A stretch of 13,352 bases of DNA from Propionibacteriaceae bacterium (lineage in GTDB: Bacteria; Actinomycetota; Actinomycetes; Propionibacteriales; Propionibacteriaceae): assembly GCA_009778535.1 (NCBI GenBank), contig WRJP01000039.1, positions 1-13,352 on the forward strand. Direction: 5' to 3'. Shown piece by piece: positions 1 to 6,165 of this stretch. Numbering within the stretch: the stretch's first letter is position 1; every line of letters begins with the position of its first letter. The position numbers and the translations under genes were made by a program. Below the pieces are notes generated by a model. The model had not been told where the DNA came from. It ran no database searches and saw nothing but the letters and a program-made list of their open reading frames with translations.

Positions 1-1200
1 CGCTGCCAGGGAACCTTTAGTGTCAGCAGCGCCGCGTCCGTATAGCTTTCCGTCGCTGGTTTTCCCACCCAGCGGCTCGGCAGTCCAAAGTCCTAAATCT
101 CCGATGGCAACAGTGTCAAGATGCGCGTTGAAAAGCAGGGTTTCTTCCGAGTTTCCACGCAAATATGCCACAACGTTCGGACGGCCAGACTCAACTTCTT
201 GAAGTTCAACTTCCAAACCACTAGCTGCAAGCCTGGCACCAACCAGCTTGGCAACTTCAGCTTCAGAACCTGGAGGATTCTCTGAATTAGTGCGAACCAA
301 ATCCCGCAGGAAATCTTGTAACCCGCGATTATCAACGCAGTCCGTGACCGACATGGCGACAACTGCGGACGTATCCGATTGTGCTACGACCGTTGTTAGC
401 GAACCTTCCGGAGCAGGAAGGGTCGTCGTCTTTATCTTTTGCGGAGCCACCCCACGGATGGATTTCAGCAGATGACGTGACAATTCGATGAAATGCGGGA
501 ACGACTGCATCTCGACGCGGCGCGGCCGAGGCAAATCAACCTCAACCTGGGAATGGATGCTCCCTGGTCGCGGAGTCATCGTTACGACCCGATCTGAAAT
601 GTAGACCGCTTCTTCAATGTCATGTGTCACGAACAGCACAGTCATCGGATGGGTTTCCCAAATTTCGGTGAGCAACTCCTGCATATCACGCCGGGTTAGA
701 GCATCTAAAGCACCGAAAGGTTCATCCATTAGCAGAATTTCGGGGTGGTAACTCAGCGAACGCGCTAATGCGACTCGTTGCTGCATCCCACCGGAAAGCT
801 GCGCCGGAAACACGTCCTCAAAGCCACTCAACCCCACCATATCCAGATACTCACGGGCTGCGTCTTTGCGCTGTGCCGCATTCATCGGCTCTGCCTGTAA
901 TGCGAATTCAACATTCTTTCGGGCAGTCAACCAAGGAAGCAGCGTGGCATGCTGAAACACCACGCCACGGTCTCGCCCTGGCCCAGTTATTGGACTGCCA
1001 TAGACTAATACTTCACCGCTAGTTGGCTCGGTGAGCCCGGCAATGATGGAAAGCAAGGTGGATTTTCCACAGCCCGAGACCCCCACCAACGAGACGAATT
1101 CGTTGGCTCCAAGGTTCAGATCAACGTTTTCGAGGGCAACCACGTTTGTAAAACGTTTGCTAAGACCTTTGATTTCGACTTTCGCTGCGGTTTGGCTCAT
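1..1200 (-). CDS. ABC transporter ATPase fused to an M20-family metallopeptidase/deacylase (partial, runs off the left edge)
   Basis: I read this frame by hand from the ATG at 1200-1198: 400 codons to the window edge with no stop. Residues 1 to about 250 are a NitT/TauT-type (SsuB/TauB-like) ATPase: Walker A GVSGCGKST (40-48), Q-loop Q83, signature LSGGMQ (135-140), Walker B ILLMDE (155-160), H-loop H193. A linker of about 30 residues follows. From about residue 290 the protein reads as an M20 enzyme: an N-terminal stretch with RTNSENPPGSE, then NAHLDTV (358-364; H360 a zinc ligand, D362 catalytic) and GRGAADTKGS (388-397; D393 bridging zinc ligand). The rest of the M20 domain, with the remaining zinc ligands, lies beyond the window. 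The ATG shares one base with the permease stop (TGATG), so the genes are translationally coupled. I see no convincing Shine-Dalgarno before internal codons such as the ATG at 354-352. Inference: the fused enzyme hydrolyses the imported compound in the cytosol. The substrate is unknown. Confidence 0.9.
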   Translation of the reverse strand, partial: MSQTAAKVEIKGLSKRFTNVVALENVDLNLGANEFVSLVGVSGCGKSTLLSIIAGLTEPTSGEVLVYGSPITGPGRDRGVVFQHATLLPWLTARKNVEFALQAEPMNAAQRKDAAREYLDMVGLSGFEDVFPAQLSGGMQQRVALARSLSYHPEILLMDEPFGALDALTRRDMQELLTEIWETHPMTVLFVTHDIEEAVYISDRVVTMTPRPGSIHSQVEVDLPRPRRVEMQSFPHFIELSRHLLKSIRGVAPQKIKTTTLPAPEGSLTTVVAQSDTSAVVAMSVTDCVDNRGLQDFLRDLVRTNSENPPGSEAEVAKLVGARLAASGLEVELQEVESGRPNVVAYLRGNSEETLLFNAHLDTVAIGDLGLWTAEPLGGKTSDGKLYGRGAADTKGSLAA

Positions 1201-1991
1201 CAACGTGTTCTCTCGTAGCGGAACAGCACTCGCCGCAGCGCGCGCACGAGCTGATCTAGCGTCAACCCCAGCAGACCGAGCACCAGCACGTAGCCGATGA
1301 TGGTCTCGGTAGCGAAATAACGCTGCGCAACTGTGATGCGGTACCCCATTCCGCCAGCAGCCGCCACCAATTCAGCAACAACTAGCCATGTCCACGCCCA
1401 GCCCAAGGTGATGCGTAGCGTATCGAATATTCGCGGCCATGCCGCTGGAAAAACGATACGCAGCCCGATCTTCGCGCGGTTCATCCCCAACGTTTCTCCC
1501 AGGTGAATCATCGATTGCGGTACTTGGTTTACGGCATCGGCAACCATCAGCACTTGCTGGAAAAATGTGCCCATCCAGATGATCAAAAATTTCTGCTGAT
1601 CCCCGATCCCAACCCATAAAATTGTCAGCGGAACGAAAGCCACTACCGGCATATAGCGAATGAAGTCGAATAGCGGCTCTACTGCTGCTTGAAATCTTGC
1701 CGACATGCCCATTAAGGGTCCTAACACCAACGCCATCACCGTAGCAAGAAGATAGCCAATGGTGATGCGGTACACCGATACCCCGATGTCACTCCACAAA
1801 TCCCCGCTGCGTGCTTTTTCAAATAAGCCCGTCAGCACAGCTAGTGGGGAAGGCAGGAACAGCGGTTTAATCATCCCGCTAGTGGTGGCTACCAGCCATA
1901 CCAACCCAAGGACGGTGAAAGTGCCGAGTGCGATACCCAGATATTGCCGCTTTGAAATCTGGGTACGCACCCTGGAACGTCTCGCGGACAA
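1200..1991 (-). CDS. ABC transporter permease, NitT/TauT (SsuC/TauC-like) family
   Basis: This is a 263-residue inner-membrane permease that would form the translocation channel of the importer, probably as a homodimer. Hydrophobic segments occur near residues 17-37, 74-97, 115-130, 135-155, 195-215 and 230-250. The family signature EPLFDFIRYMPVVAFVPL begins at 105. The cytoplasmic coupling loop (EAA-type) is GETLGMNRAKIG (165-176) followed by FPAAWP. Length is normal for the family. The start is a TTG at 1991-1989, 17 bases after the stop of the binding-protein gene. An ACAGG ribosome-binding site lies about 7 bases before it, which favours this TTG over the internal GTG eight codons in. The stop overlaps the ATPase start by one base. 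The family is clear, but the substrate (sulfonate, taurine, pyrimidine, amide or other) cannot be read from this subunit. Confidence 0.9.
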   Translation of the reverse strand: MSARRSRVRTQISKRQYLGIALGTFTVLGLVWLVATTSGMIKPLFLPSPLAVLTGLFEKARSGDLWSDIGVSVYRITIGYLLATVMALVLGPLMGMSARFQAAVEPLFDFIRYMPVVAFVPLTILWVGIGDQQKFLIIWMGTFFQQVLMVADAVNQVPQSMIHLGETLGMNRAKIGLRIVFPAAWPRIFDTLRITLGWAWTWLVVAELVAAAGGMGYRITVAQRYFATETIIGYVLVLGLLGLTLDQLVRALRRVLFRYERTR

Positions 1992-2008
1992 GAGTCGACC
2001 TGTCGGAT

Positions 2009-3004
2009 TTACTTCAAAAATTGGGTATCGATGATTTGCGCCGGATCAGAACCACCGTTCAGCAATCCTGCGGCGACAGCAACCTGCTGCACTGCTGGGA
2101 GAGTGACCTTGGCAAAATCCCCACCTAACAAGGTCTGATTTTCGGCCAGGCCGAAGAAGATAACCCCATCGAAGGCGGTCACTAGGTCTTCGGGGCTTTC
2201 GCCTACACCTTGAGCTATGATGGCACGGCCACTTTCGGTATTCGCACGGTAGTAATCGACAGCTTGACCCCAAGACTTAGCCAAAGCGCGTACTGCGTCC
2301 GGGTTTTCGCTGGCAAACTTGCTACCTACCATGAACACATCAGAGATGAGTCCTTCTTTTTCTCCAGCTTCATACAGCACCTTGACGTTGGAGTCTTGGA
2401 GCTTGGCTTGGTTGATGTACGGCTCGTAGGTAACTGCGGCTGGCACTCTACCGGCAATCAGAGCTGCACCGGCTTCGGCGGCACCCATCGGCACCTTAGT
2501 AATGTCGCCAATCGTCATTCCCGCCTGCGAAAGTGCATAGTTGAGCAGCAAATCCGAAGTGGCACCTTCCTCATATGCCACTTGTTTGCCTCGTAAATCA
2601 GCTACCGAGGCGATCTCACCAGTTGTGATGATGGCATCTGCGGAAGTGGAAGCATCGAGCAGCAGGACGACCTTCGCGTCAACTGAGTTCTCTACCATCA
2701 GCAATGCCCCGTGCGAAGCGACGTTCAAACCGTCAACTTGCCCAGCAGCCAGCGCTGCAAGCATGTCAGCATCAGCTTCAAAATCCTTCAACTCAACTTC
2801 TAGCCCGTTCTGGGCAAAGAAACCTTGATCTTGGGCAATGTACCAAGCGCCATACCCCAGCCAGGGTTGGATTGCTATAGACACCTTGATCGGTGCGTTG
2901 CCCGCATTCGTGCTCGGTGTCCCGCTCCCTGAGTCAGTACATCCAGCCATCGTCATTGCCAACGCTAAGGTGAGTGCTACCAGCACAGACTTTGCCACCC
3001 GCAT
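2009..3004 (-). CDS. ABC transporter substrate-binding lipoprotein, NMT1/SsuA-like
   Basis: This is a 331-residue lipoprotein that captures the ligand outside the membrane for the importer encoded downstream. The N-terminus has a positive start, a hydrophobic stretch (residues 7-19) and the lipobox MAGC with Cys22 as the lipidation site, followed by a Ser/Gly/Thr-rich linker. The mature domain opens with IAIQPWLGYGAWYIAQDQGFF (43-63). It continues with DFEADADMLAALAAGQVDG, SADAIITTGEIASVADLRGK and EEGATSDLLLNYAL, a pattern typical of NitT/TauT-type (NMT1/THI5-like, SsuA-like) binding proteins. From memory, the DADM and EGATSDLLLNY style resembles binding proteins annotated as urea-carboxylase-related, but this is weak evidence for a ligand. 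The ATG has a good AAAGAGG Shine-Dalgarno (3012-3019). It is the first gene of the operon with the permease and the ATPase/M20 fusion. Confidence 0.9.
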   Translation of the reverse strand: MRVAKSVLVALTLALAMTMAGCTDSGSGTPSTNAGNAPIKVSIAIQPWLGYGAWYIAQDQGFFAQNGLEVELKDFEADADMLAALAAGQVDGLNVASHGALLMVENSVDAKVVLLLDASTSADAIITTGEIASVADLRGKQVAYEEGATSDLLLNYALSQAGMTIGDITKVPMGAAEAGAALIAGRVPAAVTYEPYINQAKLQDSNVKVLYEAGEKEGLISDVFMVGSKFASENPDAVRALAKSWGQAVDYYRANTESGRAIIAQGVGESPEDLVTAFDGVIFFGLAENQTLLGGDFAKVTLPAVQQVAVAAGLLNGGSDPAQIIDTQFLK

Positions 3005-3038
3005 GCTAAAACCTCTTTCTACAGATTTAATCGCGATA

Positions 3039-3044
3039 ACTATA
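3039..3044 (-). promoter_or_regulatory. possible -10 box for the ABC operon
   Basis: The minus strand reads TATAGT here, 34 bases upstream of the binding-protein ATG. This leaves room for a short leader that contains the AAAGAGG ribosome-binding site. No good -35 hexamer is present at 17-18 bases (GGCAAG or AGGCAA), so the assignment is tentative. Confidence 0.3.
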
Positions 3045-3048
3045 GCTT

Positions 3049-3060
3049 GAAACTTGTTTC
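3049..3060. promoter_or_regulatory. perfect 12-bp palindrome, candidate operator
   Basis: GAAACTTGTTTC has perfect 5-bp arms around a 2-bp centre. It lies in the divergent region between the ABC operon and pepP, just upstream of the candidate TATAGT -10 box and therefore in the -35/-10 spacer of the operon. That is where a repressor would bind. The role is inferred from position only. Confidence 0.35.
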
Positions 3061-3150
3061 GCTTGCCTCCGGTCTTGCCAGCGCTGAAGTGGTGGGTTCG
3101 GCCACTAGCTGCAATATCGGCATAGACTGGGGTACAGGAAAGGACGCCCT

Positions 3151-4578
3151 ATGAGACGCAAACCACCACATTCAGGCAAGCCGCGCCCCAAACTTTCTCA
3201 GGTGGGGGCATTCACACAAATGATTGCCCAAGACTGGGAAGTTGGAGGCCGCGAAGCGCAAATAGTTCCAGGTGCGGCGCAGGCAGCCGAACAGCATCGG
3301 AATAGGCTGTCAGCTGCTATTGGGCAACGTGATGTGGTCATCTTCTCCGGACATGCACCACTGCGCAATAATGATTGCTACTTTGAGTACCGCGCCGACT
3401 CCTCATTCGTGTGGCTGACCGGTGCTGCAATTGAGTTTGCGTGCCTGATTCTGCGCGCGAATGGCAAGAGTCATGACGCAGAACTTTATCTGAAACCTCC
3501 GGCACGCCCAGGAGTTAATGAATTCTTTTCTTCGGCGGCATACGGCGAACTGTGGGTGGGGCCAAGCCCTGGGTTAAATGACTGGGAAACGGCCTTGGGA
3601 ATCAGGGTCACCGACATTTCAGAGCTAGCTTCCGATTTGGAAAAACTGGAAAATCCATGTGTGTCCGGAACTCTCAGTTCCGACGAGTTAACCCAATACT
3701 CCCTATTGGCTACCGGCGAAGTGGACAAACTCCTTTCCGACTTGCGGATGTATAAAGACGCATGGGAAATCGAGCAACTTCAAGCCGCCGTAGCTGCGAG
3801 CGTTGGCGGGTTTGAAGCGGTAGCCGCCGAGTTGACGCACGCCATCGAGATTGAACGCGGCGAACGCTGGTTGCAAGGCACCTTTGACCGTCATGCGCGC
3901 ACTTTCGGAAATGGTCCTGGTTTCACCTCCATAGCCGGTTCGGGTCCTCACGCCCCCACTCTGCATTGGATTCGCTGCGATGGCCCTATCATTGCGGACA
4001 TGCCGCTGCTGCTCGACATGGGTGTTGAAACCTATTCGCTCTACACCGCAGACATCACCAGAACCATTCCTCCAACCGGACATTTCAGTCCCGCCGGACG
4101 TCAAGTACATGACCTGGTAGCGAAAGCCCATCGCGCAGCTTTGGCAGCAGCAGTGAACCGGGCGCACTTCCTAGATGCGGAATATGCCGCGATGGAGGTG
4201 ATTGCGGGCGGCCTGCACGATTGGGGCATCCTGAAAGTTTCAGTCGATGAAGCGCTCTCTCCTGACGGGCAGCAACACCGGCGTTACATCGTCTGTGGAG
4301 TAAGTCACCATCTAGGACTCGACGTTCACGACTGCGCAAAGTCAGACAGCGCTTACGACGCTGGCCTGCACCTAGCACCAGGCATGGTTTTCACCGTTGA
4401 ACCTGGGGTTTACTTCCATGCCCACGACCTGACGCTACCTCCCGAACTGCGTGGGGTTGGGGTCAGGATTGAAGACGACGTTTGGATTCGTCCGGACGGA
4501 GCCCAACAGATTTTGACCGACGCCCTGCCTTTCGATACCACCGAAGTTGAAGAATGGACGCAGTCACACCTGTCGTAA
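3151..4578 (+). CDS. pepP: Xaa-Pro aminopeptidase (aminopeptidase P, M24B)
   Basis: This is a 475-residue cytosolic dimetal peptidase that removes an N-terminal residue preceding proline. The N-terminal half (about residues 35-195) is the AMP_N/creatinase-type domain, with VVIFSGHAPLRNNDCYFEYR and SSFVWLTG. The C-terminal half is the pita-bread catalytic domain, with all five expected metal ligands visible: D289 (LLLDMGVE), D301 (TADITRT), H386 (GVSHHLGLDVHD), E417 (TVEPGVY) and E441 (RIEDDVW). H393 in LDVHD matches the conserved catalytic-site histidine. The ATG at 3151 is preceded by AGGAAAGGA at 3136-3144, a strong ribosome-binding site. Length is normal for actinobacterial members. It is transcribed divergently from the ABC operon and convergently to the RNase H gene. 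No direct functional link with the M20 fusion is shown, although both are metallohydrolases. Confidence 0.95.
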   Translation: MRRKPPHSGKPRPKLSQVGAFTQMIAQDWEVGGREAQIVPGAAQAAEQHRNRLSAAIGQRDVVIFSGHAPLRNNDCYFEYRADSSFVWLTGAAIEFACLILRANGKSHDAELYLKPPARPGVNEFFSSAAYGELWVGPSPGLNDWETALGIRVTDISELASDLEKLENPCVSGTLSSDELTQYSLLATGEVDKLLSDLRMYKDAWEIEQLQAAVAASVGGFEAVAAELTHAIEIERGERWLQGTFDRHARTFGNGPGFTSIAGSGPHAPTLHWIRCDGPIIADMPLLLDMGVETYSLYTADITRTIPPTGHFSPAGRQVHDLVAKAHRAALAAAVNRAHFLDAEYAAMEVIAGGLHDWGILKVSVDEALSPDGQQHRRYIVCGVSHHLGLDVHDCAKSDSAYDAGLHLAPGMVFTVEPGVYFHAHDLTLPPELRGVGVRIEDDVWIRPDGAQQILTDALPFDTTEVEEWTQSHLS

Positions 4579-4608
4579 CCTGGTGCGGAATCCATTGCAC
4601 CTCTCCCT

Positions 4609-4638
4609 GTCATCCCGCAGCTTGCTTGCGGGATCCAT
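4609..4638. repeat. hairpin repeat, copy 1 (inverted relative to copies 2 and 3)
   Basis: A perfect 8-bp stem ATCCCGCA/TGCGGGAT (4612-4619 with 4627-4634) surrounds a 7-nt loop. It is flanked by GTC on one side and CCAT on the other. It is the inverted counterpart of the 4676-4705 copy, matching it across the flanks and stem but not the loop. It lies 31 bases past the pepP stop. A smaller inverted repeat GGTGC/GCACC sits just before it (4582-4601). It may also terminate pepP transcription, but there is no T-run. Confidence 0.8.
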
Positions 4639-4675
4639 CGCATGTAGTAGCTAGCCAAAAACGACCGTTTAAAAT

Positions 4676-4705
4676 ATGGATCCTGCAACTGAAGTGCAGG
4701 ATGAC
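4676..4705. repeat. hairpin repeat, copy 2
   Basis: A perfect 8-bp stem ATCCTGCA/TGCAGGAT (4680-4687 with 4695-4702) surrounds a 7-nt loop, with ATGG before and GAC after. Relative to copy 1, the fifth stem pair is T-A instead of C-G, so both sides of the stem changed together. Confidence 0.8.
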
Positions 4706-4761
4706 TTGCTTGGGGTATTTTGTCAAAAATAGTCGTCAAACAAGAACGTATCTTTCGCGTT

Positions 4762-4802
4762 ATGGATACTGCGAGACGGTTTTCACCCGTCCGCAGCATG
4801 AC
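4762..4802. repeat. hairpin repeat, copy 3 (longer stem)
   Basis: It has the same frame as copy 2: it starts ATGGAT and ends ATGAC. The outer stem is CTGCG/CGCAG, with a mismatch where copies 1 and 2 pair, then a bulged A. An extra perfect inner stem GACGG/CCGTC (4775-4779 with 4787-4791) follows, again around a 7-nt loop. A six-A run and GGGGG follow it. Confidence 0.7.
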
Positions 4803-4831
4803 AAAAAAGGGGGATACAGCAGCGCGACCAG

Positions 4832-4846
4832 ATGACAAAGTGGGGG
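4832..4846. repeat. partial repeat tail
   Basis: ATGACAAAGTGGGGG closely repeats ATGACAAAAAAGGGGG at 4799-4814, the tail of copy 3. It ends immediately before the RNase H stop codon. Copy 2 also ends ATGAC followed by GGGG after a short gap. The conserved unit therefore seems to extend past the hairpin. Confidence 0.5.
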
Positions 4847-5344
4847 TCAACGGTGACGGCGAGAGGTGGGATCGCCTTCCAGGGCTTGGTTAACGAGCGT
4901 GTCAGCAGCCTTGTTCTCGCTGCGCGGAACCCATGTCCAAACGACCTTGGCAGGACGCAAGGCGTTGGCTTGCAGAGCCAACACCTTCATGTCGAGATGT
5001 TTGATTTTCCAGCGGCCTGCCATCTGTTCAATGACGAGTTTGGAATCCATCCGCACTTCGATTTCGGCACCAGGGTCAATGGCGCGTGCCATTTCTAAAC
5101 CAGCAATCAGACCCGAATATTCGGCGACATTATTTGAAGCGATCCCGATAGCTATGCCTTCGCAATCTTCAAGATTGCCAGTTTCGCCGTCATAGACCAA
5201 CGCACCGTAGGCAGCCTGACCAGGATTGCCGCGGGAACCACCGTCGGCTTGCACAATCAGCTTGCGAGTACTTGGGGCAGCAACCGGCACTGGCACATCA
5301 AAGAGCGATTCGCCGCTTTGTTCACTTCTGGGAGTCCTAGCCAT
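4847..5344 (-). CDS. RNase HI-type ribonuclease H
   Basis: This is a 165-residue enzyme of the type that cleaves the RNA strand of RNA-DNA hybrids. After about 25 low-complexity N-terminal residues the RNase H fold begins, with the four acidic catalytic residues in order: D34 (VQADGGSRGNPG), E75 (NNVAEYSGL), D100 (RMDSKLVIEQ) and D148 (ENKAADTLVN). I chose the ATG at 5344-5342; a TTG six codons upstream (5362) is possible, but has no ribosome-binding site. AAGG lies 11 bases before the ATG, somewhat far. The gene follows the zinc-ribbon gene by 24 bases, a pairing I recall from mycobacteria (Rv2228c/Rv2229c). There the RNase H carries an added C-terminal phosphatase domain, which is absent here. 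Confidence 0.9.
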   Translation of the reverse strand: MARTPRSEQSGESLFDVPVPVAAPSTRKLIVQADGGSRGNPGQAAYGALVYDGETGNLEDCEGIAIGIASNNVAEYSGLIAGLEMARAIDPGAEIEVRMDSKLVIEQMAGRWKIKHLDMKVLALQANALRPAKVVWTWVPRSENKAADTLVNQALEGDPTSRRHR

Positions 5345-5368
5345 CTCGGGAAAAACCTTCAAGGCGAA

Positions 5369-6097
5369 TTAACTCTCGCGCACCAAGATGCGGTCACATT
5401 CTTCGCAGCGCAACACATCGTCTGCCGCAGCATTCAGATAACGCTCCACAGCACTGGCCGTAGCCTCCAATTGGCAGCCCTGACAACGCTTACCTTTCAA
5501 CTTGGCAGCCCCAATCCCTCCGGCTCGCGCCCGGATTTTGTCATATAGCACCACAAAGTCCGACGGCAGCTCGGCAGCAATCTGATTGCGCCCGGTCATA
5601 GCTGCTGCAATCTCAGTCTCGATCACAGCAGTCTGCTCATCTCTAGCCGCCATTAGTTTGCGTAAGCCGTTCTCAACTTCGGTTCGTGCGGTTCCCAATG
5701 CTTGTTTTTCGCCTTGCACTAGCTCAAGTTGCTCCATCAACTCAAGTTGGGCGTCTTCAAGCGTCTCGATTCGTCTGCCCAGATTGCCAATCTCGTCAAT
5801 CAACGCCTGTAGCGCCTTCGGATCGGCAGCGCCCTCGTCAACCCGAGTTTGATTACGCGCTTTGCGTTCTCGTACTGGAATCAAATCTTCTTCAGCGGCT
5901 GCAAGCGCAACTTCCAAATCAGCAAGCCGAGTTTGGAGTGCAACGATATTTTCGCTCAAAACCCTTCGCTTTTTTTGGCCAGCAGCGATTTCGGCATGTT
6001 CTGGCAAAGACTTCTGCCGATGCTCACATTGCGCAATCGTGGTGTCGATTGCTTGAACCTCCAGCAACTTTTGCTGCGAAAGCAACGGAACCTTCAT
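5369..6097 (-). CDS. coiled-coil protein with C-terminal C4 zinc ribbon
   Basis: This is a 242-residue cytosolic protein of unknown biochemical function. Residues 15-175 are heptad-like, charged and Ala/Leu-rich, and should form a long antiparallel coiled coil. The C-terminus carries a four-cysteine zinc ribbon: C205 and C208 (KRCQGCQL), then C231 and C234 (LRCEECDR). This is the layout of the zf-RING_7 family (PF02591). The ATG at 6097-6095 follows GAGAGG at a suitable distance. It lies just upstream of RNase H, as in other Actinobacteria, so the pair is probably co-transcribed. In many Actinobacteria a Nif3-like gene precedes it. Here the upstream gene is trpB instead. I would not assign nucleic-acid binding on the ribbon alone. 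Confidence 0.88.
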   Translation of the reverse strand: MKVPLLSQQKLLEVQAIDTTIAQCEHRQKSLPEHAEIAAGQKKRRVLSENIVALQTRLADLEVALAAAEEDLIPVRERKARNQTRVDEGAADPKALQALIDEIGNLGRRIETLEDAQLELMEQLELVQGEKQALGTARTEVENGLRKLMAARDEQTAVIETEIAAAMTGRNQIAAELPSDFVVLYDKIRARAGGIGAAKLKGKRCQGCQLEATASAVERYLNAAADDVLRCEECDRILVRES

Positions 6098-6165
6098 CTC
6101 ATCCTCTCGCGTTGATAAAACGTCTTTGCGGCGAACAACACCTATTTCAACGTGCCGTGGCTCGC

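Noticed and set aside
93..362. An 89-codon minus-strand frame starting near the M20 domain, considered as a separate gene
   Set aside because: It is in a different frame from the M20 motifs and gives no recognisable protein. The fusion frame explains this stretch.
1..3004. Naming the operon ssuABC or tauABC
   Set aside because: The subunits belong to that superfamily, but no sulfonate or taurine monooxygenase is present and the M20 fusion argues for a different substrate.
3005..3150. Thiamine or guanidine riboswitch in the leader of the ABC operon
   Set aside because: I read both strands and found no CTGAGA / GCG-AGGGA thiamine core and no ykkC-type motif. The leader from the likely start to the ATG is too short for either.
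3703..4378. Two minus-strand frames inside pepP
   Set aside because: Both are antisense to confirmed catalytic-domain sequence and have no ribosome-binding site or recognisable domain.
4609..4846. CRISPR array
   Set aside because: The repeats are palindromes in mixed orientation, with unequal spacing and differing sequence, and no cas gene is near.
4410..4850. A 146-codon minus-strand frame over the end of pepP and the repeat region
   Set aside because: It overlaps the conserved metal-binding end of pepP in antisense and runs through the hairpin repeats. Its translation shows no family pattern.
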